A stretch of 64,000 nucleotides of DNA, from assembly GCF_009295825.1 (NCBI RefSeq), contig NZ_WHKF01000010.1, positions 43,827 to 107,826 of the forward strand, given 5' to 3'. The translations under genes were made by a program, and so were the position numbers. Below are positions 52,131 through 61,093 of the stretch, one piece after another. Source of the DNA: Marinifilum sp. N1E240. GTDB lineage: Bacteria; Bacteroidota; Bacteroidia; Bacteroidales; Marinifilaceae. A model generated the notes under the pieces. That model was given only the letters and a program-made list of their open reading frames with translations, was not told where the DNA came from and made no database searches. Within the stretch, counting starts at the first letter, position 1, and each line of letters opens with the position of its first letter.

Positions 52131-53042
52131 ATGTCCCCAATTCGTTCATTAGACCAAATGGTCGATCATCTTCGCGAAAGCGGAAAGAAAAAGAAAATTG
52201 CTGTTGCTTATGCTCAGGATCCTAATACTATTGGTGCAATTGCCAAAGCTATCAACGAAGGTTTTGTTGAAGCGGTAATGATTGGTGATGAGGCTGAAAT
52301 TAGGGCTAAAGCTCAGGAAGAGAATATCAATCCTGATATTTTTACCATTGTTCACATTCCAAATGATGTGGCAGCAACTACAGAAGCTGTTCGTATGGCT
52401 CGTGCCGATGAGGTTGATGTTGTGATGAAAGGATTGGTCGGTACTGATAAATTTTTGAAAGCGGTTTTAAACAAAGAATATGGACTATTGCCTCCAAAAG
52501 CGGTAATGAGCTACGTTTGTGCTTTGGATTTACCAAAATACGATAAATTGCTTTTTGTGTCCGATACTGCAGTATTGCCATATCCTGATTTGAACCAGAA
52601 GATTGCTATGGTGAACTATTCTGTGAAAATGGCACAGAAATTTGGCATAGAAAAACCAAAGGTTGCCTTGATATCAGCAACTGAAAAACCAAATCCTGCT
52701 TTTCAGGGATCTGTAGATGATTCAATTATTTGTAAAATGGCTGATCGTGGACAGATTAAAGATTGCATTGTTGATGGACCATTGGATGTTTTCCTTGCTT
52801 GTGATCCTGCTTCGGTTGAGATCAAAGGAATTCCAACACCGATTAATGGTGAAGCGGACTGTTTGATTTTCCCATCATTGGAAGCATGTAATTCTTTTTA
52901 CAAAGGATTGATGTTATTTGCAGGTGGAGAATTGGGAGGATTGATTCAGGGAACAACAAAACCAGTTGTGGTAATGTCGAGAAGTGAAAGTGAGAAATCG
53001 AAATTTTACTGTATTGCTTTATCGGTGTTAATGGCAGATTAA
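52131..53042 (+). CDS. Phosphate acyl (butyryl) transferase-like protein 2
   Basis: 303 residues, a paralogue of the upstream gene with the same motifs: VAYAQDPNTIGAIAKAINEG, VVMKGLVGTDKFLKAVLNKE, LPPKAVMSYVCALDLPKYDK, VSDTAVLPYPDLNQKIAMVN and DGPLDVFLACDPASVEIKG. The pair lies 56 bp apart around the palindrome. Divergence between the two across the whole length suggests different acyl preferences or an alpha/beta assembly. This is inference from the tandem arrangement. Confidence 0.88.
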   Translation: MSPIRSLDQMVDHLRESGKKKKIAVAYAQDPNTIGAIAKAINEGFVEAVMIGDEAEIRAKAQEENINPDIFTIVHIPNDVAATTEAVRMARADEVDVVMKGLVGTDKFLKAVLNKEYGLLPPKAVMSYVCALDLPKYDKLLFVSDTAVLPYPDLNQKIAMVNYSVKMAQKFGIEKPKVALISATEKPNPAFQGSVDDSIICKMADRGQIKDCIVDGPLDVFLACDPASVEIKGIPTPINGEADCLIFPSLEACNSFYKGLMLFAGGELGGLIQGTTKPVVVMSRSESEKSKFYCIALSVLMAD

Positions 53043-53061
53043 TTTTCAACATCATATATTT

Positions 53062-53090
53062 AAAGGGGAGGCTTTGGTCTCCCTTTTTTA
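53062..53090 (+). terminator. Intrinsic terminator after ptb 2
   Basis: AAGGGGAG and CTCCCTT pair (one bulge) around GCTTTGGT, followed by six T. Confidence 0.85.
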
Positions 53091-53160
53091 GTTTTAATGA
53101 GAAAGTAAGATTTACGGAAGAAAAGCTTATAGCTATCTGCTGACAGCTGGTTGCTTTTTC

Positions 53161-53168
53161 TAACTTTG
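53161..53168 (+). promoter_or_regulatory. -7 box very close to the radical SAM start
   Basis: TAACTTTG fits TAnnTTTG and ends 4 nt before the ATG at 53173. If used, the mRNA would be leaderless or nearly so. The -33 TTTG is not clear. Confidence 0.45.
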
Positions 53169-53172
53169 CATC

Positions 53173-54327
53173 ATGACAAAAACAAAACCATACTGCCTAA
53201 TGCCATGGCTTCATTACCATGTTGGAAATGCCGGAAGAGTTAAAGCTTGTTGCGTTGCCAATATTCCTTACGGAGATTGTAATATTCAATCTTTTGATGA
53301 GATATGGAATGGGGAAGCAATTACGCAATTGCGTGAAAAGTTCTCGAATGGTGAAGTAGATAACAGATGTGGTGTTTGTAAAAGATTGGAAGAGGCAGGA
53401 GGGAAGAGTATCCGTCAGGAAACTCATGAAAAGTATGATGATTATTTTGAACAGAACAACCCCAAATTGCCTGTTTATTTCGATATTCGTTTTTCCAATG
53501 CCTGCAATTTTGCCTGCCGTACTTGTTGGCATGGTGCCAGCTCCGGATGGTTTCCTGAAGCCAAACAGATGAAACGAAACCTAGGTGATACCGCTTTGTT
53601 ACAAAATATAACTGATTTTGATACATTTATATCTGAAACTGGTGAAGTCTTATTGCAAGCTAAAGAGATCTACTTTGCCGGAGGCGAACCTTTGGTAACC
53701 AAAGAGCATTATCAATTACTCGATTGGCTGGTGAAGAATAAAGCTACCAAGATTCATTTGCGATACAACACCAATTTTTCACAATTGAAAATGGGAGAGT
53801 ATGATGTTTTGAAATTTTGGAAACATTTTCCTGTGGTGGAGATTATGGCTAGTATCGATGCTCACGGAAAGTTAGGAGAATACATCCGTAAAGGATTCAA
53901 TTGGGAGAAGTTCCAGGTCAATAGAGAACTCTTGCGACCACACAAACACATACGTTTTGTAATCGCGCCAACCATATCCGTGTTATCAATACAGAATTTA
54001 CCGGCTTTGTATCAAACCTGCCTGATGGAACAAATTATAGAAGCAGATGGCTTGTACATTAACATGCTCGATCGTCCCCTTCACTACAATACTAAAGCTT
54101 TGCCTGAAGCCTACAAGCAAAAAGTAGTGCTTGAATTTCAAAAGTTTTACGATTGGGCGAATAAGAAATGTATTCCTCAATCGGTGATGGTTCAGTTTAA
54201 GGAATGTGAAACCTATATGTTGAGTGAGGATTTGAGCAAGCAGTGGAAGAATTTCGAAAAAGAGACAAAACTATTGGATGAAATGAGAGGTGAAAGTATC
54301 AAGAATTTAGGAATTATAAAAGATTAA
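53173..54327 (+). CDS. Radical SAM protein with N-terminal twitch/SPASM-like domain
   Basis: 384 residues. The radical SAM cluster motif is C-x3-C-x2-C in FSNACNFACRTCWHGASS. Before it, residues ~1-85 hold a cysteine-rich module (PYCLMPWLHYHVGNAGRVKA, then CCVANIPYGDC and NRCGVCKRLEE) of the SPASM/twitch type, which binds an auxiliary Fe-S cluster. In most families this domain is C-terminal. The remainder has the partial TIM barrel (IYFAGGEPLVTKEHYQLLDW, IHLRYNTNFSQLK, VEIMASIDAHGKLGEYIRKG). Such proteins are annotated 'twitch domain-containing radical SAM'. The substrate is unknown; no precursor peptide gene is seen beside it. Confidence 0.88.
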   Translation: MTKTKPYCLMPWLHYHVGNAGRVKACCVANIPYGDCNIQSFDEIWNGEAITQLREKFSNGEVDNRCGVCKRLEEAGGKSIRQETHEKYDDYFEQNNPKLPVYFDIRFSNACNFACRTCWHGASSGWFPEAKQMKRNLGDTALLQNITDFDTFISETGEVLLQAKEIYFAGGEPLVTKEHYQLLDWLVKNKATKIHLRYNTNFSQLKMGEYDVLKFWKHFPVVEIMASIDAHGKLGEYIRKGFNWEKFQVNRELLRPHKHIRFVIAPTISVLSIQNLPALYQTCLMEQIIEADGLYINMLDRPLHYNTKALPEAYKQKVVLEFQKFYDWANKKCIPQSVMVQFKECETYMLSEDLSKQWKNFEKETKLLDEMRGESIKNLGIIKD

Positions 54328-54333
54328 ATTTGA

Positions 54334-54366
54334 TTTTCATTCCCCTCTGAAAAGGGGAATGAAAAT
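54334..54366. terminator. Bidirectional intrinsic terminator
   Basis: TTTTCATTCCCCT and AGGGGAATGAAAA form a 13-bp stem around a short loop, between converging genes. Confidence 0.9.
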
Positions 54367-54371
54367 GTTGA

Positions 54372-55046
54372 TTATTTTTTTGATTTCTTATTCATTACAT
54401 ATTGAAATCCTATGGTGAATGAGTTGAATTTCACATTTATACCGTAATCCTCATTAATACTTTTGTTGGAGAAGTTATCCATGTCAAGTTTAGAACGAGT
54501 TCTATTGTAATATATTTGACCAACATTACATGTAAGTGCCCATTTATTAGAAACAAAATAAGCAAGACCTGGAGTAGCATTTACTCTGAATTCAGTCAAT
54601 TTACTATCATCTTGTTTTCCAAATCCTACCATTAGATTTACTCTTGTAGTAAAGTAAAATTTATCCTTTAATTTACTGTATTTGGTAACGTATGGATTGA
54701 TTAAAAATAGATTGCGTTTTTCTTTAGAAGTAATTTCTTCAGAGTGAATAACAGACGTTCCATCTTGATAAATTGTTCGTTGTATATTTTTATAGTCAGA
54801 GTGCTCGAAAGTCAAACCCAAGCCAATAAGTGTTGATTCACTGGCGAAAAAACTAATTTGTGGTGCAATCTTCAAATTGTTTGATTCTCTATTGATCGTA
54901 AGATTTCCTACGGGGGATGGCTTTTGTGAATAATCCTTTCCATTATAGTTTAAGTCACCACCAATAATTATCGATCCTTTTTGTATTTGTGCATTTAGAT
55001 TAGACATTAAGGAAAATGCAAACAATAGTAGTAAAATTCGTTTCAT
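54372..55046 (-). CDS. Outer-membrane beta-barrel protein 1
   Basis: 224 residues with a signal peptide (LLLLFAFSLMSNLNA, cleavage near 19). The mature protein begins QIQKGSIIIGGDLNYNGKDY and shows alternating strands typical of an 8- to 10-stranded barrel (LIGLGLTFEHSDY, FYFTTRVNLMVGFGKQDD, PGLAYFVSNKWALTCNVGQI, FTIGFQYVMNKKS). It looks like the porin/OmpW-like Bacteroidota family. It is a paralogue of the gene just upstream (34 bp), and the two are surely one operon. Confidence 0.85.
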   Translation of the reverse strand: MKRILLLLFAFSLMSNLNAQIQKGSIIIGGDLNYNGKDYSQKPSPVGNLTINRESNNLKIAPQISFFASESTLIGLGLTFEHSDYKNIQRTIYQDGTSVIHSEEITSKEKRNLFLINPYVTKYSKLKDKFYFTTRVNLMVGFGKQDDSKLTEFRVNATPGLAYFVSNKWALTCNVGQIYYNRTRSKLDMDNFSNKSINEDYGINVKFNSFTIGFQYVMNKKSKK

Positions 55047-55080
55047 ACAATTAAGTTATAACTGTTAGATTTGAGCTAGT

Positions 55081-55722
55081 TTATTCTCTCGATCTCTTAT
55101 TAATCACATACTGGAATCCAAGTGTGAAGGTGTTAAAATCTAAATTGGTTCCGTACTGTTTATCTTTAACTTTATTGTTTGAATCGTCTTCAAGTTTAAC
55201 TTCTTTATAATTGTAATATATATTACCAACACTACATGTTAAGGCCCACTTGTCATTTACAAAGTAGCTTAGTCCAGGCGTTGCATTTACCCTTAATTCG
55301 AATACTTTATTGTCATCTTCTTTACCAATTCCTGCCATTAAGTTCACTCTTGTAGTAAAGTAGAATTTATCTTTAATTTTACTGTATTTGGTAACGTATG
55401 GGTTGATTAGAAAAAGGTTACTCTTAAATTTATCTATACTTGTACCATAATATCCAGAAGATTCGCTTTCCGAATCTCTGTGTTCAAAAACCAAACCTAT
55501 ACCAACCAAAGTTGATTCAGAAGTAAAAAATCCAATTCGTGGAGAAATTGTAAGACTATTTGAACTATAATTATGACCATTACTGAATGATGAGTTGTCA
55601 GTTGAATGATCTGTGTTATTATAATTAAAGTGACCGCCGGTTATTATTGACCCCTTTTGTATTTGGGCATTTAGATTAAAGAATAATGTAGTGGTGAATA
55701 CCAATAGTAAGATTCGTTTCAT
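55081..55722 (-). CDS. Outer-membrane beta-barrel protein 2
   Basis: 213 residues, the first of the paralogous pair. Signal peptide LLLVFTTTLFFNLNA, mature start QIQKGSIITGGHFNYNNTDH. Shared blocks with the second copy include SPRIGFFTSESTLVGIGL, LFLINPYVTKYSKIKDKFYF and ATPGLSYFVNDKWALTCSVG. The loops differ most, as expected for surface-exposed parts. It ends in FQYVINKRSRE. Function unknown. Confidence 0.85.
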   Translation of the reverse strand: MKRILLLVFTTTLFFNLNAQIQKGSIITGGHFNYNNTDHSTDNSSFSNGHNYSSNSLTISPRIGFFTSESTLVGIGLVFEHRDSESESSGYYGTSIDKFKSNLFLINPYVTKYSKIKDKFYFTTRVNLMAGIGKEDDNKVFELRVNATPGLSYFVNDKWALTCSVGNIYYNYKEVKLEDDSNNKVKDKQYGTNLDFNTFTLGFQYVINKRSRE

Positions 55723-55816
55723 AAAATTTAGTTTTCAATTTAAAGGTTTAGGTTAATTGTATTTATATGTTATTAATAGCTTTTATAAAAAAAACTCATT
55801 AATAGATAATTGATGG

Positions 55817-56152
55817 TTATGCTATGTTTAATTCCTTCATTATTTTAAAAGCATTCCGTGCCGATGGATAAGTAATAGAACCGCCAGCAATTACTCCTAA
55901 TTTAATGGCTTCTATTATTTCTTTTTTGCTTGCCATTTGTTCCAGACAGCCTTGCAGGTGATACAAAATACACTCTTCGCATCTCGATAAAATGGAGATT
56001 GACAATCCTGTCAACTCCTTGTACTTTTTAGGAATTGCTTCTTCAGCATAAACCGCATTGTCAAGTTGTCCAAATGTGGTAAAGAATTCATCGTTTTCGG
56101 TCATGACTTTGTTAAGTTCGGCTCTGCGGTGATTTTGTTCGGTGATTTTCAT
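55817..56152 (-). CDS. Carboxymuconolactone decarboxylase family (AhpD-like)
   Basis: 111 residues. The AhpD signature C-x2-C-x3-H is present in LSRCEECILYHLQGCLEQMA, followed by KEIIEAIKLGVIAGGSITYP and a C-terminal helix. Such proteins are small thiol peroxidase or reductase partners; some act with redox sigma systems. It precedes RDD genes on the same strand in an operon-like run (25-bp gap to the next). Confidence 0.9.
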   Translation of the reverse strand: MKITEQNHRRAELNKVMTENDEFFTTFGQLDNAVYAEEAIPKKYKELTGLSISILSRCEECILYHLQGCLEQMASKKEIIEAIKLGVIAGGSITYPSARNAFKIMKELNIA

Positions 56153-56177
56153 AAGTAGGTTGGCTTGGGTTTAGAAT

Positions 56178-56885
56178 TTAATTGTTTTCATGCATTTTTA
56201 ATACTACTGTCCGAGCTATAAAATCGTGTAAGGCTCTTCTTTTTTTATTAAAAAGCATGGTGATAATTTCAAGTATCGACCAAAATACAAGAATCAATGA
56301 CATAACGATTGACATGTAAATCAATATTCCAATTGAATTTATTGTTGTAAAGTAGGATAAACCATGCAGTACAAGCAGGGCACTTAATGGAATAATATCT
56401 CTTATTAATGCTTGTTTGTAGGATATTACTTTAGTTTCCGACACATCATAGACTTTAATGTCCATTACCATTTTACCGATGGTTTGACCACAGGCACCGT
56501 GAAATAAAATATGATACAAATAGGGAGTAATAAGACCAAGCAGATTGATTAAGTTGATAAGAACAATGGATTCTACACCATTAAACAATTTAAAAAACCA
56601 GCCAAAGAGGCTAAGGATAATGCCGTCAATAATAAGTGCTAACAATCTGGAAGTTCCGGTTTTATATCTTCTGTTATCTATTTTTGAACCCGAGCGCAGG
56701 TCTCGTTGTTCAATTAGTTTTTGTTGGGTTTCTAGTAGATTTTCTATTGGTTCATTTCTTTCCTTTAAAACTGTAATAGCACAAAGTTTTGCATCGCTTG
56801 CATAATCTTTACTTACCGCAATGGCTTGCAATTCTTCTGTGCTTTTTTTCGTGTAAATTTTGTGGAAAAAATTATTGGAACTCAT
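56178..56885 (-). CDS. RDD family membrane protein 1
   Basis: 235 residues. The N-terminal ~75 residues are soluble and helical (NFFHKIYTKKSTEELQAIAV, with AITVLKERNEPIENLLETQQ). Then an RDD domain with R and D residues in the first helix (RLLALIIDGIILSLFGWFF) and two to three further membrane helices (LINLLGLITPYLYHILFHGA, GIGILIYMSIV-like). RDD proteins are suspected transporters or membrane adaptors; the function is not known. It is 25 bp upstream of the AhpD-like gene. Confidence 0.85.
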   Translation of the reverse strand: MSSNNFFHKIYTKKSTEELQAIAVSKDYASDAKLCAITVLKERNEPIENLLETQQKLIEQRDLRSGSKIDNRRYKTGTSRLLALIIDGIILSLFGWFFKLFNGVESIVLINLINLLGLITPYLYHILFHGACGQTIGKMVMDIKVYDVSETKVISYKQALIRDIIPLSALLVLHGLSYFTTINSIGILIYMSIVMSLILVFWSILEIITMLFNKKRRALHDFIARTVVLKMHENN

Positions 56886-56920
56886 ACGAATCGGTTTAGG
56901 ATATGTTAGAAATTAGTTGT

Positions 56921-57349
56921 CTACTTTTGCTCTATCTCCTCTTGTTCATTAGGATCAGAGTATATCACAACCGAACCAATCATGTGATCATGAATTGCCT
57001 TTCTCTTTAGGTTATTCGATACTGTTAATAAAGAAATCCAACCCAGTGTTGCTTTAACAACAAAGCGAATTAGAGCAAAAGGAAAAATGATGTTTTTCTC
57101 TGGCTTTCTCTCTCGCTTAACCCTTATGCCAATAAGGAAGTGACCAATGGTTCCTCCAAACAAGCTGGTGAAAATTGGATCGTACAAACCAAATATGAAG
57201 ATAAAGGCGATAATTCTGGCATCATCGGGTACAGTTTCGAACTGTGCGAAGGTGTAAGTAGCCGCAAACATGAATCCTATCATTACAATAGAATCGCAGA
57301 TCACTGCTTTTACTCGATCGGGTACTCCTGGATAGTTTTGCTGGGGCAT
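56921..57349 (-). CDS. RDD family membrane protein 2
   Basis: 142 residues, the short form. It starts with PGVPDRVKAVICDSIVMIGF (R and D of the RDD signature), followed by a second helix (IIAFIFIFGLYDPIFTSLFG) and TIGHFLIGIRVKRERKPEKN, the conserved G-H-x-x-x-G-[IL]-[RK]-V motif. The C-terminal helix carries FALIRFVVKATLGWISLL. It neighbours RDD protein 1 by 35 bp but is not a close copy. Confidence 0.85.
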   Translation of the reverse strand: MPQQNYPGVPDRVKAVICDSIVMIGFMFAATYTFAQFETVPDDARIIAFIFIFGLYDPIFTSLFGGTIGHFLIGIRVKRERKPEKNIIFPFALIRFVVKATLGWISLLTVSNNLKRKAIHDHMIGSVVIYSDPNEQEEIEQK

Positions 57350-57416
57350 GATTTTGTTTTATAAATGGTTGTTTTTAAAGGTTATTTGCTAAGTGTGCAT
57401 ATAAGGGAAATGTATT

Positions 57417-58013
57417 TTATGGATTGCACTGGGTTTTTGCCCTCCAATTCTCATCGAATGATTTCAGTTCACCATACATTTTCCAATCGAGATTCATACT
57501 CAAATCTGTATTAAAAAACTCGCCTCTGTAGATTGCTCCCATATCAATATGATCGTCTAATATCAAGCAGAATGATGTAATCAGCTCAATATTGCAATCA
57601 TCATTCATTTGTATTGTAAATATGTCAGGTCCCTGATGTTTTTGTGTTTGTTTGTCCCACCAGGCAACTTGTACATTGTTTTTGTACACACTATATTTCC
57701 AACTTTTGTGATGCCCATAAATATCATAGAGATCATCATTCAATTCTATTTGGAAATGTCTTTTGTGATACGATTTTGTCTTGAATCTAATTTTCTCTCC
57801 TCGATAATAGATCCAATAAGAAGGCTTTAGGATAAAATCAAGCTTTTTATTCTTTATGGTGATATGCTTTTTATTTTCTCCAGTTTTCCACATCGATATT
57901 TTGAAGAAAATAAATAGCTTCTCCGAAACAGCTGAAAGAATGGCTTCACCATTTTTGAGAACTAAGAAGTCATAGCCGATTGATGCACTTTGTTTTTTAA
58001 TTGTAATTTCCAT
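57417..58013 (-). CDS. Soluble protein of unknown function (LURP-one/tubby-like fold possible)
   Basis: 198 residues, no signal peptide. The sequence is strand-rich with recurring aromatic-turn patterns (PSYWIYYRGEKIRFKTKSYH, HFQIELNDDLYDIYGHHKSW, KYSVYKNNVQVAWWDK), which faintly recall the LURP-one/tubby C-terminal barrel. This resemblance is a weak guess. It has its own upstream gap of 68 bp and belongs to the run of minus-strand envelope genes. I do not recognise the family. Confidence 0.6.
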   Translation of the reverse strand: MEITIKKQSASIGYDFLVLKNGEAILSAVSEKLFIFFKISMWKTGENKKHITIKNKKLDFILKPSYWIYYRGEKIRFKTKSYHKRHFQIELNDDLYDIYGHHKSWKYSVYKNNVQVAWWDKQTQKHQGPDIFTIQMNDDCNIELITSFCLILDDHIDMGAIYRGEFFNTDLSMNLDWKMYGELKSFDENWRAKTQCNP

Positions 58014-58081
58014 TAACTTAATTCATTTCAGTAGGTTTGTTATCTGGTTAGCAGTTTAGTTGCGAAAAGCAAGCGATGAAC

Positions 58082-58663
58082 TTATTTATGAATTTTCAAG
58101 CTTTCTTCATACACTTTATCCCATAGCGCCATATTGTCTGGGTTGGTCCATGCTTTCTTAATGGCTTCAACATATTCGGGATGATTTCTGTAGCTTATTT
58201 CCAATATCTTTTCTCGCGGGATGAGATAGAAAATGATTGACAAAATACCAATGATTACAATCCGTTTTAGAATATTAAAATAGAATTTGTCTTTGCTTCT
58301 TTTGAGCTGAACGAAAGCAACAATTGCCGCAATAAATAATCCGATAACTCCTTCAGCTAATAGGATTGATGAATAAGGATATAATTGCGATTTAAAAAGA
58401 ATTCCAATAATACTGACAGATAAAACTAGCCCTGTTACAATAGTCCCAAAAACTCTTAGCTTACTTATCTTAGTGTAGCTATCTTTTTTAAAGATGCCTT
58501 TTATGGGAATATCATTGAATAGTGCAAAACTTAAATACATGTATAAAATTGCCAGGCAAGTCATGCTTATTATGGATAAAGTACCTCCATAAGGTATAAG
58601 ATTAAGGCTGAGTAGAATTCCCAAAATGGAAATGGCAGCAAGTATTTTTTCAGTTTTCTTCAT
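58082..58663 (-). CDS. Multi-pass membrane protein of unknown function
   Basis: 193 residues with about five membrane helices (ILAAISILGILLSLNLIPYG, ISMTCLAILYMYLSFALF, VFGTIVTGLVLSVSIIGILF, LLAEGVIGLFIAAIVAFVQL, IVIIGILSIIFYLIP) and a soluble C-terminal tail (EYVEAIKKAWTNPDNMALWD). It ends right before the S41 peptidase gene begins its transcript downstream direction: the peptidase gene lies 6 bp upstream, so they form an operon. Family not recognised. Confidence 0.7.
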   Translation of the reverse strand: MKKTEKILAAISILGILLSLNLIPYGGTLSIISMTCLAILYMYLSFALFNDIPIKGIFKKDSYTKISKLRVFGTIVTGLVLSVSIIGILFKSQLYPYSSILLAEGVIGLFIAAIVAFVQLKRSKDKFYFNILKRIVIIGILSIIFYLIPREKILEISYRNHPEYVEAIKKAWTNPDNMALWDKVYEESLKIHK

Positions 58664-58669
58664 AATTAG

Positions 58670-59923
58670 CTATTGTTTTTTGATCCACTCATATACCGGA
58701 TCGATTCCATTTTTGAAATCCTCAAAACTGACTTCCAATAATTCGTCGGACATGATTGAGTTTACATGGTCATCCGTTTCTTTAAAGTATTTAGTAGAAT
58801 AGAGAACCTTGATACCAGAGCTAGGTAATGTAAAATCCCAGAGCTCACCAAAATGGTTAGGTTTCCCAGATGTTTCTTCTCCCAAATAAATTGCATTGCT
58901 TAATCGTTTAAAATCCATGGCATTAATAATAGCTGACGAGAAAGTTTTTCTGCCTAATACAACGTATATTTTCAATTTAGGATCTTGCTTTTGAATCAAA
59001 GCAATTTTCTCAATGAGTTTTGTGCCCGGATGGGAACTTCCACCACCATTAAATCGCAGATCGAAAACAAATTTACTCGCGTTTTTAGTATCCAATGTTT
59101 TTAATACTTTAACAGCAAATTCATTTATGGAGGGCTTTGTATCAGCGTCCTTACGACCACGCATCTTTTCCCATTCTCGGCTCGAGCATTTATTATACTG
59201 CACATAGTAAATGTCATCTTCTTTTTGATCGTAATCTAAGAAATAGGTTTTGGTGTCTCGAAAGCAGAGAGCAATTGAATCAGGTTTGAATGCAATCGAA
59301 TTGTTTCTGTTGGGTAGTACTGGTTTTATATTCCAGGAACTAATCTTTCCATTTTCACCCATCAGTTTCAATTCAATTTTATCACTTTTTACAATGCCGA
59401 ACTTTCTTAGCAGTTGTACCAAGGGTATAAAATTAGGAACAGTTTTTTTTACACATGCTTGATTGTCAACCGTAATTAAAGAACTCAAACTATCAACAAT
59501 TTGTTCTATTTTAACATTGTTTATGGCTAGTAATTGATGTCCTAAAATGGCTTTGTTTTCCTTAGATGTTTTAAGGATATGAATGCCGTTTTTAAACCAG
59601 TATAAGTTTAGTGGTAATATTTGTCTTTTATCAATCAACTGTCGCCAGTTAATATTGGTATGTGAATCTCCACATTCTGCTATCAATTGTTGTAGGCTTA
59701 TTGCAATTTCGAAATCCGATTTAGAACTTATGGTTTTACGAATATTCTCGATTCCTGTAAGATATTCCTCCTGGTTCTTTACCGAGAACAAATTGAAATG
59801 CTTTTTAGGTAATGAATCTGCAATATAGTTCAAGTCAGTATTCCAATCTATTTGCTTATTGCTTTGTGAATAAACCGAGAATGTAAGAGATAATCCTATG
59901 AGTAGGATAGTAAGCTTTTTCAT
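58670..59923 (-). CDS. S41 family (C-terminal processing-like) peptidase
   Basis: 417 residues with a signal peptide (ILLIGLSLTFSVYSQ). The first half resembles the tricorn/CtpA-type helical region (YIADSLPKKHFNLFSVKNQE). The protease core is seen in KFVFDLRFNGGGSSHPGTKL, the nucleophile region KIYVVLGRKTFSSAIINAMD, and YLGEETSGKPNHFGELWDFT. No PDZ domain is evident. These periplasmic serine proteases trim C-termini or degrade proteins. It is translationally close to the following membrane protein gene. Confidence 0.88.
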   Translation of the reverse strand: MKKLTILLIGLSLTFSVYSQSNKQIDWNTDLNYIADSLPKKHFNLFSVKNQEEYLTGIENIRKTISSKSDFEIAISLQQLIAECGDSHTNINWRQLIDKRQILPLNLYWFKNGIHILKTSKENKAILGHQLLAINNVKIEQIVDSLSSLITVDNQACVKKTVPNFIPLVQLLRKFGIVKSDKIELKLMGENGKISSWNIKPVLPNRNNSIAFKPDSIALCFRDTKTYFLDYDQKEDDIYYVQYNKCSSREWEKMRGRKDADTKPSINEFAVKVLKTLDTKNASKFVFDLRFNGGGSSHPGTKLIEKIALIQKQDPKLKIYVVLGRKTFSSAIINAMDFKRLSNAIYLGEETSGKPNHFGELWDFTLPSSGIKVLYSTKYFKETDDHVNSIMSDELLEVSFEDFKNGIDPVYEWIKKQ

Positions 59924-59972
59924 CTATTTTTTATGATTTTGTCAAACTTGCTTATCAAGTAATCTAAAAGTG

Positions 59973-60407
59973 TTACTCCATCAATTTTAATCGTTCCTCT
60001 CTGCGGAATATCAACTTGGCAGAAGGAGTGAGACCGATTTCCAGTTCGATTTCCTCTAAATCCATGCTGTCAATCTTCACTTCACCCTTAATGTCAACAG
60101 CCTTAAACAGACCAATCAAAATGAAGTTCAGAAATTTATTCTTTTTGGTCTTGTCGAGAATTGCCTTTCGTTCTTCCTCGCTAATCGTGTGTACTTGTTT
60201 AAAACGAGCAAATAAACGGGGAAGTAGAGCAATGTCTACATCTAAACGAATCAGAACAAATCCAGCTTCTTCAATATCTGGTTGTGCATCATTTAAGTTT
60301 TGAATGCCTTTCTTCAGTTTCTCCTTACTCGAACTTTTAACACTACTCCAAAGTTCCGATCCTTTTTTCTTTGCATCATCCATTAAATCATCCAGTGCGT
60401 TTGCCAT
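59973..60407 (-). CDS. Small soluble protein of unknown function
   Basis: 144 residues. A lysine-rich helical N-terminus (MDDAKKKGSELWSSVKSSSK, LKKGIQNLNDAQPDIEEAGF) precedes a more ordered part (LIRLDVDIALLPRLFARFKQ, LNFILIGLFKAVDIKGEV) that ends IELEIGLTPSAKLIFRREER. No signal peptide. No family recognised. It is transcribed with the neighbours, 66 bp downstream of the next gene's stop. Confidence 0.65.
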   Translation of the reverse strand: MANALDDLMDDAKKKGSELWSSVKSSSKEKLKKGIQNLNDAQPDIEEAGFVLIRLDVDIALLPRLFARFKQVHTISEEERKAILDKTKKNKFLNFILIGLFKAVDIKGEVKIDSMDLEEIELEIGLTPSAKLIFRREERLKLME

Positions 60408-60473
60408 ATTTTAAATATTTTTCTGTTTCCTCTTAAGTCAGTATAATATCTCGTTGAAGAAATACTGCTTAGG

Positions 60474-61037
60474 TTAGATTTTACTTATTACATTTTTAAA
60501 TATTTTCAGAATATCATTCAGTTCTTCAATGCTATCCAATTGGCGATTACCTAGAATAAAAAGCTCACCATTATCTAAGTGAAAATTGGATACATCATTC
60601 TTTATCAAAAGATCTTTTAGTTTCCGATCAGACAAAATTTTCATCATTTTTCTTTCATCGTTGGTTGTAATCAGGTATTTGTCGTCAAATTCTTTGTCTC
60701 CGATTTCAATTTCATTGTTATTAAAGGTCTTTATTATCTTTTCAAATAGATCTTCGAAACTTATGTAGAACATAAAATCTTTGCATCCGATATCGCATTT
60801 AATTCTCAAAAGATGGGTATCCGATTCCTCAAATTTGACCGTATATTTAGCCAAAGGAATCTCCATTCTCAAGCGACTAAATGTATGGTCTCTGCTTCTT
60901 ACTATCTTAAAGGAACCATTGTTTTTTAAAGAAAAATCCTCCCAGATACTATTCTTCTTTTCCACATCAATGTATGGCGTTGCTTCAGGAACAAAGGCAC
61001 GCATAATTCTTTCTATTTTTAATATCAATTCAGACAT
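60474..61037 (-). CDS. Protein of unknown function (DUF3137-like domain possible)
   Basis: 187 residues, soluble. The C-terminal half (EIGDKEFDDKYLITTNDERK, LSDRKLKDLLIKNDVSNFHL, NGELFILGNR) resembles the pattern in DUF3137-like domains, where an F-D-x-x-[YF]-x-[VI] strand is followed by a 'terminal helix then D-G-x-[LF]-[YF]' strand. The resemblance is by eye only. N-terminus has VPEATPYIDVEKKNSIWEDF. It is 56 bp downstream of the channel-like gene on the same strand. Confidence 0.6.
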   Translation of the reverse strand: MSELILKIERIMRAFVPEATPYIDVEKKNSIWEDFSLKNNGSFKIVRSRDHTFSRLRMEIPLAKYTVKFEESDTHLLRIKCDIGCKDFMFYISFEDLFEKIIKTFNNNEIEIGDKEFDDKYLITTNDERKMMKILSDRKLKDLLIKNDVSNFHLDNGELFILGNRQLDSIEELNDILKIFKNVISKI

Positions 61038-61093
61038 TCTTTGTTTTTATGCTCTTAATGGAATATACAAAATGTGATAGTCAGTAATTATTT

